Assembly: GCA_009617715.1 (NCBI GenBank)
Contig: VTFK01000155.1
Span: forward strand, 744,001-808,000
Reading direction: 5' to 3'
DNA length: 64,000 nucleotides
Source: Plectrocnemia conspersa
Lineage: Eukaryota > Arthropoda > Insecta > Trichoptera > Polycentropodidae
A model generated the notes under the pieces. That model saw only the letters and a list, made by a program, of their open reading frames with translations, ran no database searches and was not told where the DNA came from. Position numbers and translations under genes: made by a program. Shown here in pieces: positions 31,621-44,432 of this stretch. The number at the start of each line of letters is the position of its first letter. The first letter of the stretch is position 1.

Positions 31621-32766
31621 ATGTCTTACAAAATGTGGGAATACATTAAGAGCTTATTGAGGCTTGATAATAAGCAAATTAAGCCTAATAAAAAGATGGT
31701 AATTTTGGTGACAGGATGTGATAGTGGATTAGGTTTTAGTATTGCTTTGGAAATGATCAGAATTGGCTTCACGGTTGTGGCTGGTTTTTTGCAAGGGCCT
31801 GAAAGTCAAGTTGCAAGAAAAATGCGCGATCTGAGCTCGCATTCATATCATCTTCACCAAACGCACTTGGACATTACAATCGACAACAGCGTGAAGAATA
31901 CGATTGTATATATTGAAAAGTTTATTGAAAACAATCCCGATCATTGTAAGATTAACATGTAACATTTTATCAAATTGCTAAATATGTTAATTATGTTCAT
32001 TTTTATAGATTTATATACGTTAGTGAATAATGCTGGCGTTATGATCTTCGGCGAGTTTGAATGGCAGTCGGAGATTACAATCAATCTACAAACGTCTGTT
32101 AATACATTAGGAACATTTCGTATCACAAAAGCGGCACTGCCTCTTTTGCGCCAAACAGCTTTAAAAAAAGACATATTAGAGATAAAACCCAGAATTATTG
32201 TTGTCAATAGTCATTGCGGTATGTATCCTATTCCAATTCTGTCAATATACTGCTCGACTAAAGCAGCGTTAAGGGCATGGTCTGAAGCGATAAGAATGGA
32301 GTTGAAACCTATTGGAATTCATGTTATAAATTTCGTTCCAGGTATTTATAATAATCATCATATTTTATGAATAGATTTACTATTTTAATAACGTTGGTTT
32401 ACTTTTAAAGGCAATATGTTTACGAAAACAAATATTGTGGCAAAACAATTGGAGCACGGTGAAGAAATGAAGAGATCTTTGACCATCGAACAAAGGAGAG
32501 TTTATAGCGATAGAATTAGATCCGTTATGGGTTACTTGTCTACTTTTTGTTCTCCTCGACCTGCGGAAGCCATGGATGATAAAAATTTATTGAAACAACT
32601 AGTAAACACAGTTTTAGATACAAATCCTTGGTATGTATATCTCTGCGAACCTTTAAAATACACATTATATTACAATTTAATAAAATACTCACCATATTTT
32701 ATAAAAGATTGGCTAGTTGAGAAGTTTATGGCATTTCCAAAGCCCGAATATAATTTTGAATATTAA
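31621..32766 (+). CDS. Short-chain dehydrogenase/reductase, SDR9C-like (BDH1 / retinol dehydrogenase group)
   Basis: Three coding exons join in frame: 31621-31945, 32009-32341 and 32411-32766, 337 residues. The N-terminal Rossmann motif is TGCDSGLG, the form typical of NAD(H)-using SDR9C enzymes (3-hydroxybutyrate dehydrogenase, 11-cis/17-beta steroid and retinol dehydrogenases). Then come NNAG, a catalytic Ser in VVNSHCG exactly 13 residues before the catalytic Tyr, YCSTK with the Lys, and VPGN. The tetrad N-S-Y-K is therefore complete, although Asn precedes the Ser where many relatives have Ser. The N-terminus (MWEYIKSLLRL) is only moderately hydrophobic, and the C-terminus contains a Tyr/Phe-rich segment that could associate with membrane. 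The substrate cannot be read from sequence. I used the ATG at 31621 because the frame's upstream codons lack an ATG. Confidence 0.9.
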
Positions 32767-34357
32767 GATACTCTATGATATATGTATGTGTATTTAATAT
32801 AGATCCCTTATGGTAATATTCATTAATAAAAAGGAGAAAGAGATACTGTTAATAGAAATATGAATATATGCATATATGTTTATCAATGTTTTATATGATA
32901 TTTTTTATTAGTTTTTAAAATTTTAATACGGTATAGGTTATTAATTAACAGAATATATATTTATTACTAATTATAATTATAATCAATTTTATTTTAGGAA
33001 TAAATACGCATATGATATGATTATTAGTAAAATAATGTAAAAATATATATTATTTTATTTATATGAAGTATATTCAGTTAATGTTAGGGCTGTCATATAT
33101 TCTAGGCATGAATATGGAATAAAAGTGAATCACGGGGACGTAGGAGAAAAGAATTAATATATTGATTGATTTGATTGTAATAATAATTATAAATCGTGGA
33201 TATTTTTATTTATATGCATATGTCTATTTATTAACGTTTATCATACAATATTTTATCAGTGATTAAGACAAGTCAGATATTCCACTCGCTGAAAGTATAT
33301 AACAAAAATGAGATTGAAATAAATAGAGGAAAAAGATAATAAAATACAGGATATATGGCAGCCCTAGCTAAAGGTATTTTATTGATTTTAAAAATTATTT
33401 ATTTATTAAAAACAATTATTTACATTAATTATAAACGAAACATTTTAAATTGTGTATGGCCCAAAATATGCGGGTTTATTAGTAATGTCACATTTGACAG
33501 ACGTAAACATAACCTAAAACGTGCAGGTGGGTTTCGTATAACTTTGTGTGATAATTATTATGAATAGTCTCGTTTGGTAATTTTGACCGTGTTGTTATGT
33601 TCTAATGTAACCATTTTATAAAAAAATAAAACAAATTTTTATTGTAATTTTATTAATGCGTTTCGATAATTAAATTTTAATTTCTTTATACATTAATTGT
33701 TTGTTTTTAGTTCTTATGTAAACTATATGCATTATTTTAAACGTATTATATGAAAAATAAAATGCTAAATATTTTATTGCTACAATATTAATATACTAAT
33801 AACGTAAATATGTATTAAATAAATATTATATATTCAATATTATGTGTTTTTTTTTAAATATCGTTTTATTTTAGTTTAACTGTTTCTCTACATTGTAAAA
33901 TTAATGAATATGTAGATTTACTGTATTTTTTGCGTCTTATCAATGTTTTTTTATATTAATTTTAATATAAATTTAAAATCAAAATATATTCTTTTCAAAC
34001 GCATTCACAGCATAAATATATAGCTTTCTTTCATTAAGGTAAAATTCAATTTAGGCAAAAACTTAAAACTATTAGTTTAATTTCATATTTGTTTGAAAAA
34101 ATATCTGCTTTTAACTCGAGTATAAATAAAAATAATATAAACCATTTAAAATAATCTGATTTTAATTCAACAAAAAATTAAAATAGAAAACGTCAAGGAA
34201 AAAAGGATAAGTTTTGCTGCATTTGTAGGTAAAATCATTTACCCACTTCACCGTGAACATTAAAAAAAAATGTATTTACCTCAGTATTCCTTTGACGTCT
34301 TCACGAGTATACAATTAATGCTTAGGATGATTAAAAAAATATTTATTATTTATAGAT
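32767..34357. other. Intergenic, AT-rich, with presumed 5' UTR intron of the next gene
   Basis: No gene is seen. A TATTTATAG acceptor at 34347-34355 sits three bases before the next start codon, so the following gene should have an upstream non-coding exon somewhere here or further left; I could not identify it. Confidence 0.5.
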
Positions 34358-37300
34358 ATGTCGTCTCTATTCACGCGTCAACCGATTGCCACGCTTATGA
34401 AGTCGGCATCAATATTAGCATCCACAGCTAAATATCGCAATGTCTCCACATTTTTCAGTCCAAATTCTTTGCGAAGATCATCGATGAAGGTACACGAGAT
34501 TATTCGAAGTTGAGAATTTATATATTGTGTGCTAAGCAATTCTATTGTGTGAAGTGCTTAGAATCTTGAATATTCGCTCAAACATTAAAAAGTTGAATTC
34601 GCAACCCGAAACTTTTCATAAGCCCAAAGGCACGTAACGCAAACTTTTTATCGGGACTTTGGCATGTTTGTTTCGCGGAACTTGACCCTGGCGTCGAGGG
34701 GCTTTTAACAATTTAACCGAGGGGCATTCAAAATACTCAAAGTTCAGACACGATCGGTTCGACCTTTCGGAGCCCTTATCGCCTGCGCCTAGCAAAAGAG
34801 CCAATGTATTTTTCAGATATTCATCAAGCAGTGGTCCCAGAGATCGGTGGCATCATTTATGAACAAGAAATTCGTACGAATGTCTCGGGAGGTGTCCCAG
34901 GGTATCGCTGGTGGGAAACCAATCGTCGCTCTCGAGTCGACGATCATTACTCACGGGATGCCGTATCCGCAAAATATCGAAACTGCCCTAGAAGTAGAGC
35001 AGATAATAAGAGATAATGTATTTAATATTTTATTATGTTATGGTATAATTCGGTTTATTTTTTTATTGATTCATGCTATGAGAACAGGGGGCCATTCCTG
35101 CTACGATTGCGATCATGAAAGGTATCATAAATGTTGGAATGGAATCTGATAACTTAGACTCGTTGGCTGCCAGTGCATCAAAAAAAGATGGACCGATTAA
35201 AGTATCCAGGAGAGACTTACCTTACGTCATGAGCAGGAAACTGGACGGCGGTACTACGGTGGCCGGTACCATGATTATTGCTCATGCCATGAAAATTCCC
35301 ATATTCGTAACGGGAGGCGTAGGTAAGTTAATTTAAGTTAATGTATCGAATGGCATATTCAACTTATTTTCTTATTTGTATATCGCGTGTCTCGTGTTAA
35401 ACTTTAAAAAGGTTCGGTCCCTTGTCTCGCGTTTTCCTCAACCCTTATCAAGAATACGGGTCGAAATAAATAGGTCACTTCGTTAAACCTAAGATGCGAC
35501 GCCCAAGAACGGGGTGAATGCACATCAGGTTAACAATCTTTCAAAGATTCTCGGAAAAATCCACGCCCTGTCGTTCTGGCACGTTCGAGATAAATGGGGA
35601 AAGATTAATTACGACTTTCGTTCTCTTTACTTTAGGAGTAAGTAGCATTTTTTCTGTGCTCTAATTTAGAATAGAAAGAAACGTTATAGATGGACTAAAT
35701 CAAATTAGGGAAGTTTTTATCGTTCGCTGGATGTATGTTGTTAATCTCATTTAGGTAATCGATCTAAATTAACTATAAAAATATGCGTTTCAACAAAATT
35801 AAATAGTACTTTTTTGGCACTCCTTTTGTGCTACTTTCACAATTTTATTTTGAAGCATTACAGTTTTGACCGCGTATAAATAAAATAATTTATAGATTTA
35901 GTGAAAATGAGAGAAATATAAATAAAAATTGATCCATGTTTAGTTTTGTATAATTTATAATTATTCATAGATTTACGTATTTATAGTAAACATGATTTTG
36001 GTGTTAGTTTTTTGGCAATTTATAATTTACAGACTTATTATTTTTTTTGCAGATCACACATACCACAAATACTCTTATTAGTTATATTTATGTTAGCTGT
36101 GTATGTGTAGGCCAATTCAAAACTGTCAATCCATTTGACGCAAATTAATCTTTGATTTATCGCGAATAGGGATTGGAAATATAACACCATTGCTCATATT
36201 CAATATTATCGATGAAGAGAAAAAAATAGTTAATTTAAATTTAAATGGGTTACTTTATTTTATTTACTATTTTACTCGGTTTCTGGATTTTAACAGAATA
36301 CAAATATTAAATTATATTTATTTAATCCAACGGTTATTTTATATTACTTTGAAGTTTTTTTTACAATGTGTTATGTTTATTTTGTGTATATAAATTTGGT
36401 ATACAGTATCATTTTTATACGTATTTATTAGGTATTTATATAATATTCTTAAAGCAAACCCGTAGGGAAAAATATTATCTTAAATCCCACACTAGAAGCA
36501 AGAATTGTTTTTAAATTTTGGTAAACAAGTTGTTTTCCGCGATCTTTTTCATCGCAAAATATTTTTATTTACCTTTATATAACTTTTTGAAGGTCTTTTG
36601 TAGCGTGTTGCATTGTATATATTTCCTTTAACTTTTTGTTTTATCGTGGGAAGAAGTTTTTTGTATCGAAAGTGAACCTGAAATCGTAGGTATGTTTTTT
36701 GATAAATTCATAACAGTATTTTATTAAATATATTATATAAACCTGGTTTTTATAAATTTGCATAACATCAGAACATATACTTCGACTTTCTTTTATAAAC
36801 AATAATAAATTAATTTTTATACGATAATATATGAAATATAGGAGTTTTACATAATATGAATAACATGTTTTTTTGCAACTTTTACTAGTTAAAATTAGAT
36901 AGCATTATGTTATAAATTAAATTCATGCTAAGTAAATTCAAATCAATAATGCCCTTTTTGATACAATATGTATCACGGTATTACCAGTAATACCTAGAGT
37001 ATATGGAATTATTTATTTAAATACACGTAAAAGGAATTACAGCTTTACGTTAATGCATCATGTACAGAAAAAATGTATACATACAAAAATGGGTCCATTA
37101 GCTGCAAGTACCTGAATGAGAACAAATCAATACTATTCGACAGATGGTTAAAAAGTCGGATAGCTGTGTTTATTTGGGAGCTAACCAACATTAATGTTCC
37201 TGTATAGTGCATACTAATAATCCTTCAGAACTTGAGGGCACATAAAAAGAAAACTCTTCCAGAATCTCTGGACTGTGTATATCCCACATCGAACATATTT

Positions 37301-40300
37301 TTTATGAAAAAAAAATTGAGACTTAATAAACTTTTTCAAAGCAATTTGCATATATCGAGATTTTTGCAAAAAACAGCTAATTCGTTACTATTAATGTCGA
37401 TACATGAAAACTATGCTATTGAAAAATCAAATATTCTTCGATTTGGTCGGAGGCATACTTATGAATTATGACAATGAATTCTTTGACTAGTGCTAATAAG
37501 ATTATCACCGGCCTAAAATTCTTTATCATAGACTTGTTTTCCATTTTTATGTATGGTAGTTACTTTCATAATTTTCCATACATTCGTAATTTTTGCTTGT
37601 TGATGAGACTGGTCTTCTGGAATGATGTTTGTTTTCATCATTTTTTGACTTTTTGAAAGCTTTTTGCGCGTTGGTTTGAAATCTTAGATGCATATCTAAG
37701 ATCTCAAACATAATGTATATGACGAAAGATAATCCTTATCAATTGAAAAAAATACAAGGAAACAGCAGTTATACGATGTAATAAATGCTATTTAGTATAT
37801 AAAATGTATAGTATATAAAGAAGAAGGATCGTCAATTGTAATCCCGAAATCAAATAATATAATATCTTTATTTGACTAAATCTATACATACGTGGATTCC
37901 TTAGTTTATTTCTTAAAATTTTCTCTTCTAACTTTCCACCCTATACTATTTCCATCCCTTTTAAAACTAAACTGCTGATTTTGTTATTTATTTGCCTTCG
38001 TCGTCGGTTCATTTATATATAGTAGTTAGTTCTAAAACACTGCGGACAATTCGCGACTCGTGCATCGAATTATCATGAATATAATTACATATTTTGGCGA
38101 AAATTCACGACCGGTTTGTATCGTAATTTATTGTGTGTGTCGTATTGCGTTTTCGTCCGCATCACGCGCTCGTTTACAATGGAACGTACATAAGCGACTG
38201 TCATGCTCGTCTCTCTCAATTTCTCATTTCTCTATTGTGTGCCCGTCTCAGGGGGCGTCCACAGGGGGGGACAAGACACCATGGACGTGTCAGCAGATTT
38301 GGTCGAACTTGGAAAAACTCCAATCTGCGTGGTATCCAGCGGAGTCAAATCGATACTCGATATCGGGAGGACCCTCGAGTTTCTGGTGAGTGAAATTGTA
38401 TTATATTATACATACATTACGAACCTGCGAGACGAATGAAAATTTGCATCGGATGCGGCGAAGTTTTTGGCAGAACGCTATTTTGGCGTTTCTCCTTGAA
38501 TTTTCACCGAGAAGAAAATTGGCTTCTTTTAAATGCGCTACCGCTTTAATGCTCTGGCCCCTTCAGGCGCTGGGTCAAGTGGGAAAATGCCTATGGGAGT
38601 AGAAATTTAATTTGAAAATGTATACGTTCTTGGTATGAGAGTTTTTTTTGTGAAAATTAAGAAACGTGTAATATTCGAGGGGACGACAAAAACTGCGGAT
38701 TGAAGGTAACGAAGTGAATTTAGGGACTGAGGGCCCAATCTGTTACACAAGTTGAGATAATTTACTTAAATACTCATTATTTATTTGTATGAATATACAA
38801 AAGAATTTTGAATAAATATGGGTGCGATTTAACAGTGAATTATTTTAAGGGGTATGTGCATTTAAATAAATACTTTGTTCCATAAAACGAATTGAAATAG
38901 AATAATACAAATGAGACCCAATGCTGCTTTACTTTGGTCGTTGGCTATACCAATGCTAATATAGCACAGCTTATTTATTTTAATGTACACTACAAAGAAA
39001 ATGTTGTTCAATCTTTTTTATTTAATGCACAATTTTTATTGTTATATTGCACAAACAATTCGTTTTATGTAACATTTATTTGATATATTGTACATTTAAT
39101 TTGTCAATAAATATGATAGTGAATTTTTGAGTAATCATCAATTCAGTAATTTTTAACTTAATTAGTAAATCAATAAAAATTACCTAATATTGGTTTAATT
39201 TTCCTGTAGCATCATTAAATAATGATCAATTATTTTCGTAGTGTTTTTTTTTCTAATAAATATTTAATCGTTAGAAAGGATTTGAATATATTTTTTTGTA
39301 TTGTTTTTGTTTTATAAATAGCTTCAATTGTTCGCGATAAATTAAGTAATTTATTATGTCAATATATTATATGTCAGTTGTTAATATTTGTGAAGAATAA
39401 TCTGTTTTTATATTTAAATATATTATCTCAAATATTTAAATAATCTAGTTTAGTAGCAGCGGAGATGGTAGTTGAGATTTTAAACGTTTTACAACGAGAG
39501 ACGTGTATTTAAACTTTGATGAGACTTTTAAATTTCCCCTTTATCATTTTGACGGTAAATGGCGAAATTTTGTTGTTGTGTAAAAATTTTAATTTGAAAG
39601 TGAACGTACATTAAAATAAGCTAATTCCCAATGGTCTAATCTGTGTCAGTATTATGTATGGGAAAGTCATCGTTATTTTATTTATGATATATTGTTATGT
39701 CTTCTGTGTTTTATTATTTTATTAAATTATTTATATTTTATGTACATATATTTATGTTTGTATGCACTGCGTTACATTTAATATTAGTGCTGGTTAATAT
39801 ACAATTATTATTTGAATGTAATAAAATAATAAATTTCAATTGTAATCTATTATATAAATAGTTTCCATAAGTGCACTATACTGAAGTATAGTCAGTTTAA
39901 GTGCGAGTTATCAACCGTGACAATGCGCTGCGATCAACCTCTTGAACCGCAAGTTTTATTATTTTATAATGCGCTATAAAGCCATAAAAGCTACAGCAAT
40001 ATAAATAAATCACAAAATTTCTGTAAATATTTTATATTTTTATAATAAAAAAGTTTGTACAACATATGTATAGGCTGCCTTTAATTCTACATTCTCCTAC
40101 AATATAAGTTACACAAAGCTCGAAAATACCCAAAGGAATTTAATTATTCGAAACTTGTTTACCCTCGTTATATCCATACAAATTGTATGTATGTACACGT
40201 GTACGCAAAATTGAACTCGATTAGCATTTATATAAGTTTTCATGAGTCATACGCTTTTTTATCCATTTAAAATAAAGGAGACCCAAGGAGTATGCGTCGC

Positions 40301-42032
40301 TACGTACGGAGAAACGAACGACTTTCCAGCGTTTTACACTAGAAGATCCGGATTCAAATCTCCATGCTGGGTGAATTCAATCCGAGACGTCGCCCTGATG
40401 GTCAAAGCTACTATCGATTTAGAATTGCAGTCGGGTCTTTTGATTGCAGTGCCAGTGCCGAAGGAATTTTCGATGGACGGTTGGTTTTCAATTATTGGAT
40501 GGATACTAAAGTGCTTTTCTACTATTTATTTAAATATTTTTGTGTACAGAAACTTTAATGGAAGATGCTATAAAAAAAGCTATTGAGAAGGCAGAAGGCA
40601 TGGGTGCAAAAGGAAAGGAATTGACTCCTTCAATATTATCAGCAGTCGCTGAGATAACCAAAGGAGTTTCATTACAGACCAGTATCCTTTTAATAGTGCT
40701 CGGATTTTTCCAGACAGGATTATTCCGGACACGAATTTTGCGGACAGGAACTTTTCGGACACTGGTTATTCTGGACATATATTATTCTAGACAAAAAAAA
40801 TATTTTTAATATTATATTAACAGTTTAACGCCCGTGGACTCGTTTACGAGTCTTGAAAGAACAATATTTAGTGGCCTAGGATTCTGATATGGGTCATGCG
40901 TTTTCTTTCATTTAAAAAATACTGGGATCAAGTTTGCCTCTAAATAATAATGAGAGATGGTAGTATGTATACTCTTTCTACATAATATCAAATAAAAAAT
41001 GAATTAAATTTTACTATAAATTTTTGTAAAAATATTCGTTTTATCCCTATCGCCTATTTGAGTCACGTGATTTTTTTTATGAAATGTATGAACCATAATT
41101 ATTTATTTTATCTAAAAAATATTATTTTATGTTATTTTATGAAATGAATCAATCCAATGTTTTGATTGGATTGATTTATTAAATCGAAACATCTTCATTT
41201 ATTTTAATTTAAGTTGTTTGCTACATTAAACTCGATAGCTAAAAATTCAAAAATCAAAATGTTTACTTTCGTTTTTTCAAAGAAAATATTAAAATATTTT
41301 TTATCTGGAATAATCAATGTCCGAAATAATAAGAGTGCGTAAAATTCTGTCCGGAAAGTTCCTGTCCGCAAAAATCTGTCAGCGAAATTCGTGTTTGGAA
41401 AAATTACCGAACCTTAGTTAACTGCGGAATTTAGTTGTAATAATCCCTTATTTTTTTTAAAAAAAACATTTTATTGGTAATAGAAATGGACCATACCACT
41501 AAATGATATTTGTATTATTTATTACTAAAATTTGTAGTTTTTGTAGTAAATAGTAATTTAGCCAACCGCAGTGAAACAAAGTTTTTGATTGACGTGTATA
41601 CCAGGTGCGTACCGTGAGATGCTTTCCCTTTTGTTCGCAAGTGAGTGAGAGATAAGGGCGTGTGTTACATGCGTTCCGCACGCCCTTATCTCTCACTCAC
41701 TCTCGTCACTTAGCACGCGATCGTGCGAAAGGGAAAATATCTCACAGTACGCGCCTGGTGTATACACGTCTAACGCAGTTAACAAATTAAATATGAATCA
41801 GACTTAAAATTATAAAATATATATTCTTAACCATGCATCAGATATGGCTTTGATTAAAAATAATGCTAAAATTGGAGCTCGATTGGCTGTAGAGTTAAAT
41901 CAGCTACGATCTTCGAATCCAACCGACGCTAAAGTTTTCATCGACTCGAGTTCTAAGGCGAAAGCTTCTCCAGTTGTCATCGGCGGTTCAAATGCAGATT
42001 CTACGATAAAGATATTAGAGTCGGAAATAAAG
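34358..42032 (+). CDS. Pseudouridine-5'-phosphate glycosidase fused to a pfkB-type kinase (5' part, 7 exons)
   Basis: Seven exons join in frame: 34358-34489, 34817-35017, 35088-35322, 38252-38385, 40278-40479, 40550-40681 and 41842-42032. PsuG enzymes split pseudouridine 5'-phosphate to uracil and ribose 5-phosphate. Motifs: [16 protein letters not shown] (catalytic Glu), [10 protein letters not shown] (Lys), [29 protein letters not shown] (Asp, metal site), [11 protein letters not shown] (Lys), [10 protein letters not shown] and [17 protein letters not shown]. All catalytic residues known from bacterial PsuG appear conserved. The last exon leaves the glycosidase ([17 protein letters not shown]) and enters [10 protein letters not shown], the usual opening of a pfkB sugar-kinase domain that phosphorylates pseudouridine, as in fungal and invertebrate bifunctional enzymes. 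The first 60 residues are Ser/Arg-rich with almost no acid, suggesting mitochondrial import. The rest of the kinase is not found before 64000, so this model is partial at its 3' end. Confidence 0.9.
40701..41410. mobile_element. Foldback DNA element (about 710 bp) with GGACA-rich inverted ends
   Basis: The left end CGGATTTTTCC and right end GGAAAAATTACCG are inverted. The next roughly 90 bases on each side are also inverted copies, including TTGCGGACAGGAACTTTTCG on the left and its complement near 41348-41370 on the right. Within these arms the phrase CGGACA or CAGGA recurs at about 20-bp steps. There is no coding capacity; the centre is AT-rich and contains a further palindrome (AATCAATCCAAT / ATTGGATTGATT, about 41147-41177). 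No clear target duplication was found. The element begins only 19 bp after the donor site at 40681/40682 of the PsuG-kinase gene. Confidence 0.7.
41594..41765. mobile_element. Foldback MITE, copy 2 (156 bp) with 8-bp target duplication
   Basis: The element 41602-41757 starts CAGGTGCGTACCGTGAGAT and ends with the inverted version, ending GTACGCGCCTG. It is flanked on both sides by GTGTATAC (41594-41601 and 41758-41765), an exact 8-bp target-site duplication. Inside, GTGAGTGAGAGATAAGGGCG and its complement form a long second inverted repeat. CAGG..CCTG ends with an 8-bp duplication fit the hAT group. A diverged relative is at 29666-29804. It sits in the intron 77 bp before PsuG-kinase exon 7. 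Confidence 0.85.
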
Positions 42033-43370
42033 GTCAGTGATAAGTAGTTTTTTTTATAATTAATATAAGTTTTATTATCTTCATTTTTGATTTATAATGT
42101 TCGATCAACTTGTATGATATATAATATAATATGTTTAAGCTATAATACAACATATGTACACACATACATGTTTTTTCTTCATATTACATTCTGTATACAA
42201 TAATACGATATACTAGATTTATTGTTTTTATTTTTTATGTATTTTTTAAACATTTTTTTCTTTATACATTCATAAGCGAAACCTTAGCGCTCGATTATTT
42301 TACCAATTAAAACGCCCTTTTTATTTTTTTTGAATATACATGTATATAAATTTATAATAAATACGTACGTACGTATCGTTTACACTGTAATATACGAACA
42401 TAAATCACTAAATATAAGTTAATATAATAATATGTATGAATAATTTTAATGAATGAAAAAACGATATAATTACGCATACGAGCTATATAATAATATGTAT
42501 TTATATGTGCATTTTTTTTACATAATATGTAATATAAGAACGATTTCGCATCGAGATGATTCTTTGGTCGTAGCGATCGAAACGTAAACGCGTAACGTCA
42601 ACAAGACTAATAAAACGATAAAGGTGTCGTATGTATTTTACGCTATGTAATTCGATAAACCTACAATTTAAAGCTTTCGAATCGGGTATATACACACTTA
42701 TGCGTATAGAGTTATTATGCGTATAAGTGTGTACGTATGTTTCGTACGGGTCCATTGTAAAGTTCTCGCGCAGTTTGAAACTTCGATAACCTCCGTTACG
42801 GAGGAGTTGAAAAAATATGTATGTATATATATACAAAGTACTTATTCAAGTTGTGGGTACTGAGTGTGATGTGAATTGAAAAGTTACACGTTTGAGATGT
42901 GCATCAGTCGAGATTTGCGGTAAGGCATTTTCCAAACTAATAACATGGAAAAACCTCGTCTGAAACGTGTCTAGTAATACAGAGTAGTTAAGTGCATCGC
43001 TGTAGATATAAACGCTTTCGTTATACAATTTTGAACACGATTTTATTATGAATAATATCAGTTTGAATGAACTTGAATAATAGACGATAGTTTAGAGAAG
43101 CTCGCGCGAGTACGCGACAATGAGCCCGCATCGTATGTGTATATAAATATGTTATATTTACGTTTAAGTATAGAACGGACGTCGGAGCGGGGAATCGTCC
43201 GTCTTTAACCTACTGTCGCCTAGTCTAGACGACTAGTGAAAACTGACGGATGCTCACGCGCGTCAGGCACTAATTGAACGTGATAAGCTCGTTTCGCTCT
43301 AGCGGGCGCTACGTTCGAGCCGGGGCACCCGCCAGCGCCGGCCGAACAGCTGCTCCAGGTAGTATGATAG
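42033..43370. other. Non-coding stretch between the last visible kinase exon and the tetraspanin stop codon
   Basis: Presumed intron of the PsuG-kinase gene on the plus strand and 3' UTR of the tetraspanin on the minus strand. It contains an imperfect palindrome at 42691-42733 (ACACACTTAT / ATAAGTGTGT). The 111- and 60-codon minus frames here show no domain. Confidence 0.5.
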
Positions 43371-44432
43371 TCAGATGGAGGTGTTGGCTGGAGGCGGTCC
43401 TCCTTGGCGGCCCCTGGACCCCGCCGGCGGCAGCTCGCGCATCTCCATGGCGTCGTCGGGCAGCAACGCGCATCCGCTGGTCGCGTCCGAGTCTCCCAGA
43501 AGAGCTTCGCGCTCGCCACCACGCACCGTGCCGTTGGCGCTGACGGAAGGCGGTGCCGCTCCCGCCTCCGCTCCCGCCGCCGCGCTCAGCTCGTTCTGCA
43601 GCATTTTGATCTTCTGGATCATCTCCCGGATCTCGTAGCGCAGGATGCCCAAGAAGCACAGCTTGAGGAACGCTATCACGCAGTAGCCGAGCACGAACAG
43701 CACGTCGGCGGTGTGCCGCACCCACGCTAGCAGGCGCTCGTCGCACGGCGAGCACGGTGGAGGTGCGTGTCCTCCACAACAGCTCGGTGGCCAGGGCGAC
43801 ACCGAGCTGAGGTTGGCCGAGCCGGGCGGGTGCCACGGATGCCAGGGGTCGCCAGGACGTCCACCCTGTACGCCGCAGCAACGCGATTCTCTTTGCAGCC
43901 GATCCCAGAGCGCGGTGAACTCCGGCTCCGCTCCATAGTCTCGAGAGAAGCGGGCGCGAAGTCCCGGCTTCAGCTCTCGGCACAGCTGCTCGAGTCGGAA
44001 CACCCAGAAGACGCCAACCGCCACGTCCCCCAGAAGAAGTGCCAGCATCATCAGCCAGTAGGCGTTGAGCAAGCGCTCGCTCAACCGCAGGGCTCCGGCG
44101 CACCCGACTGCTTGCAGAAAACCAGCTTGCGCGAGCAGCGCCGCTCCAGCGCACAGAAGACTCGGCTGGTGCAGGGCGAACCCGGGCACCAGCCTCCGTC
44201 GGTAGTCGGCCACGAGCGTGCGGCCCGCGACCGCGCAGAACACTAGCACGGCGAGCAGCAGCGCGCCGTTGCACGTATAGATCCAAAGCCGGTAATAGCG
44301 CATGGCCTTGGCGGCGTTGCAGTCGGCCAGCAGCGCGCCGACGTCGGCGGGGCCGCATGCCTTGGACGCCTTCGAGGCCCAACGGGCCGGGGTGCCGCTG
44401 GAGCGGGCGGGCCGCACCAGCATCACCGTCAT
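43371..44432 (-). CDS. Tetraspanin, coding region in one GC-rich exon
   Basis: 353 residues from the first in-frame ATG (44432); an in-frame stop lies upstream and an acceptor (TTTTTCAG) ends at 44551, so the exon begins at 44550 with about 118 bases of 5' UTR. Four membrane segments are visible: IYTCNGALLLAVLVFCAVAG, LLCAGAALLAQAGFLQAVGC, LNAYWLMMLALLLGDVAVGV, and VLFVLGYCVIAFLKLCFLGI. The large outer loop between the third and fourth carries RCCGVQG, PPSCCGG and CSPC, the tetraspanin cysteine signature (CCG, PxSC). The cytoplasmic tail is long (about 95 residues) and ends with a Glu/Pro/Gly-rich stretch. Tetraspanins organise membrane microdomains; this member's partners are unknown. Composition is very GC-rich against an AT-rich surround, and it lies antisense to the presumed intron of the PsuG-kinase gene. 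Which insect Tsp it is, I cannot say. Confidence 0.93.
   Translation of the reverse strand: MTVMLVRPARSSGTPARWASKASKACGPADVGALLADCNAAKAMRYYRLWIYTCNGALLLAVLVFCAVAGRTLVADYRRRLVPGFALHQPSLLCAGAALLAQAGFLQAVGCAGALRLSERLLNAYWLMMLALLLGDVAVGVFWVFRLEQLCRELKPGLRARFSRDYGAEPEFTALWDRLQRESRCCGVQGGRPGDPWHPWHPPGSANLSSVSPWPPSCCGGHAPPPCSPCDERLLAWVRHTADVLFVLGYCVIAFLKLCFLGILRYEIREMIQKIKMLQNELSAAAGAEAGAAPPSVSANGTVRGGEREALLGDSDATSGCALLPDDAMEMRELPPAGSRGRQGGPPPANTSI

Noticed and set aside
40345..40375. tRNA B-box-like GGATTCAAATC
   Set aside because: It lies inside a confirmed PsuG coding exon; the resemblance is chance.
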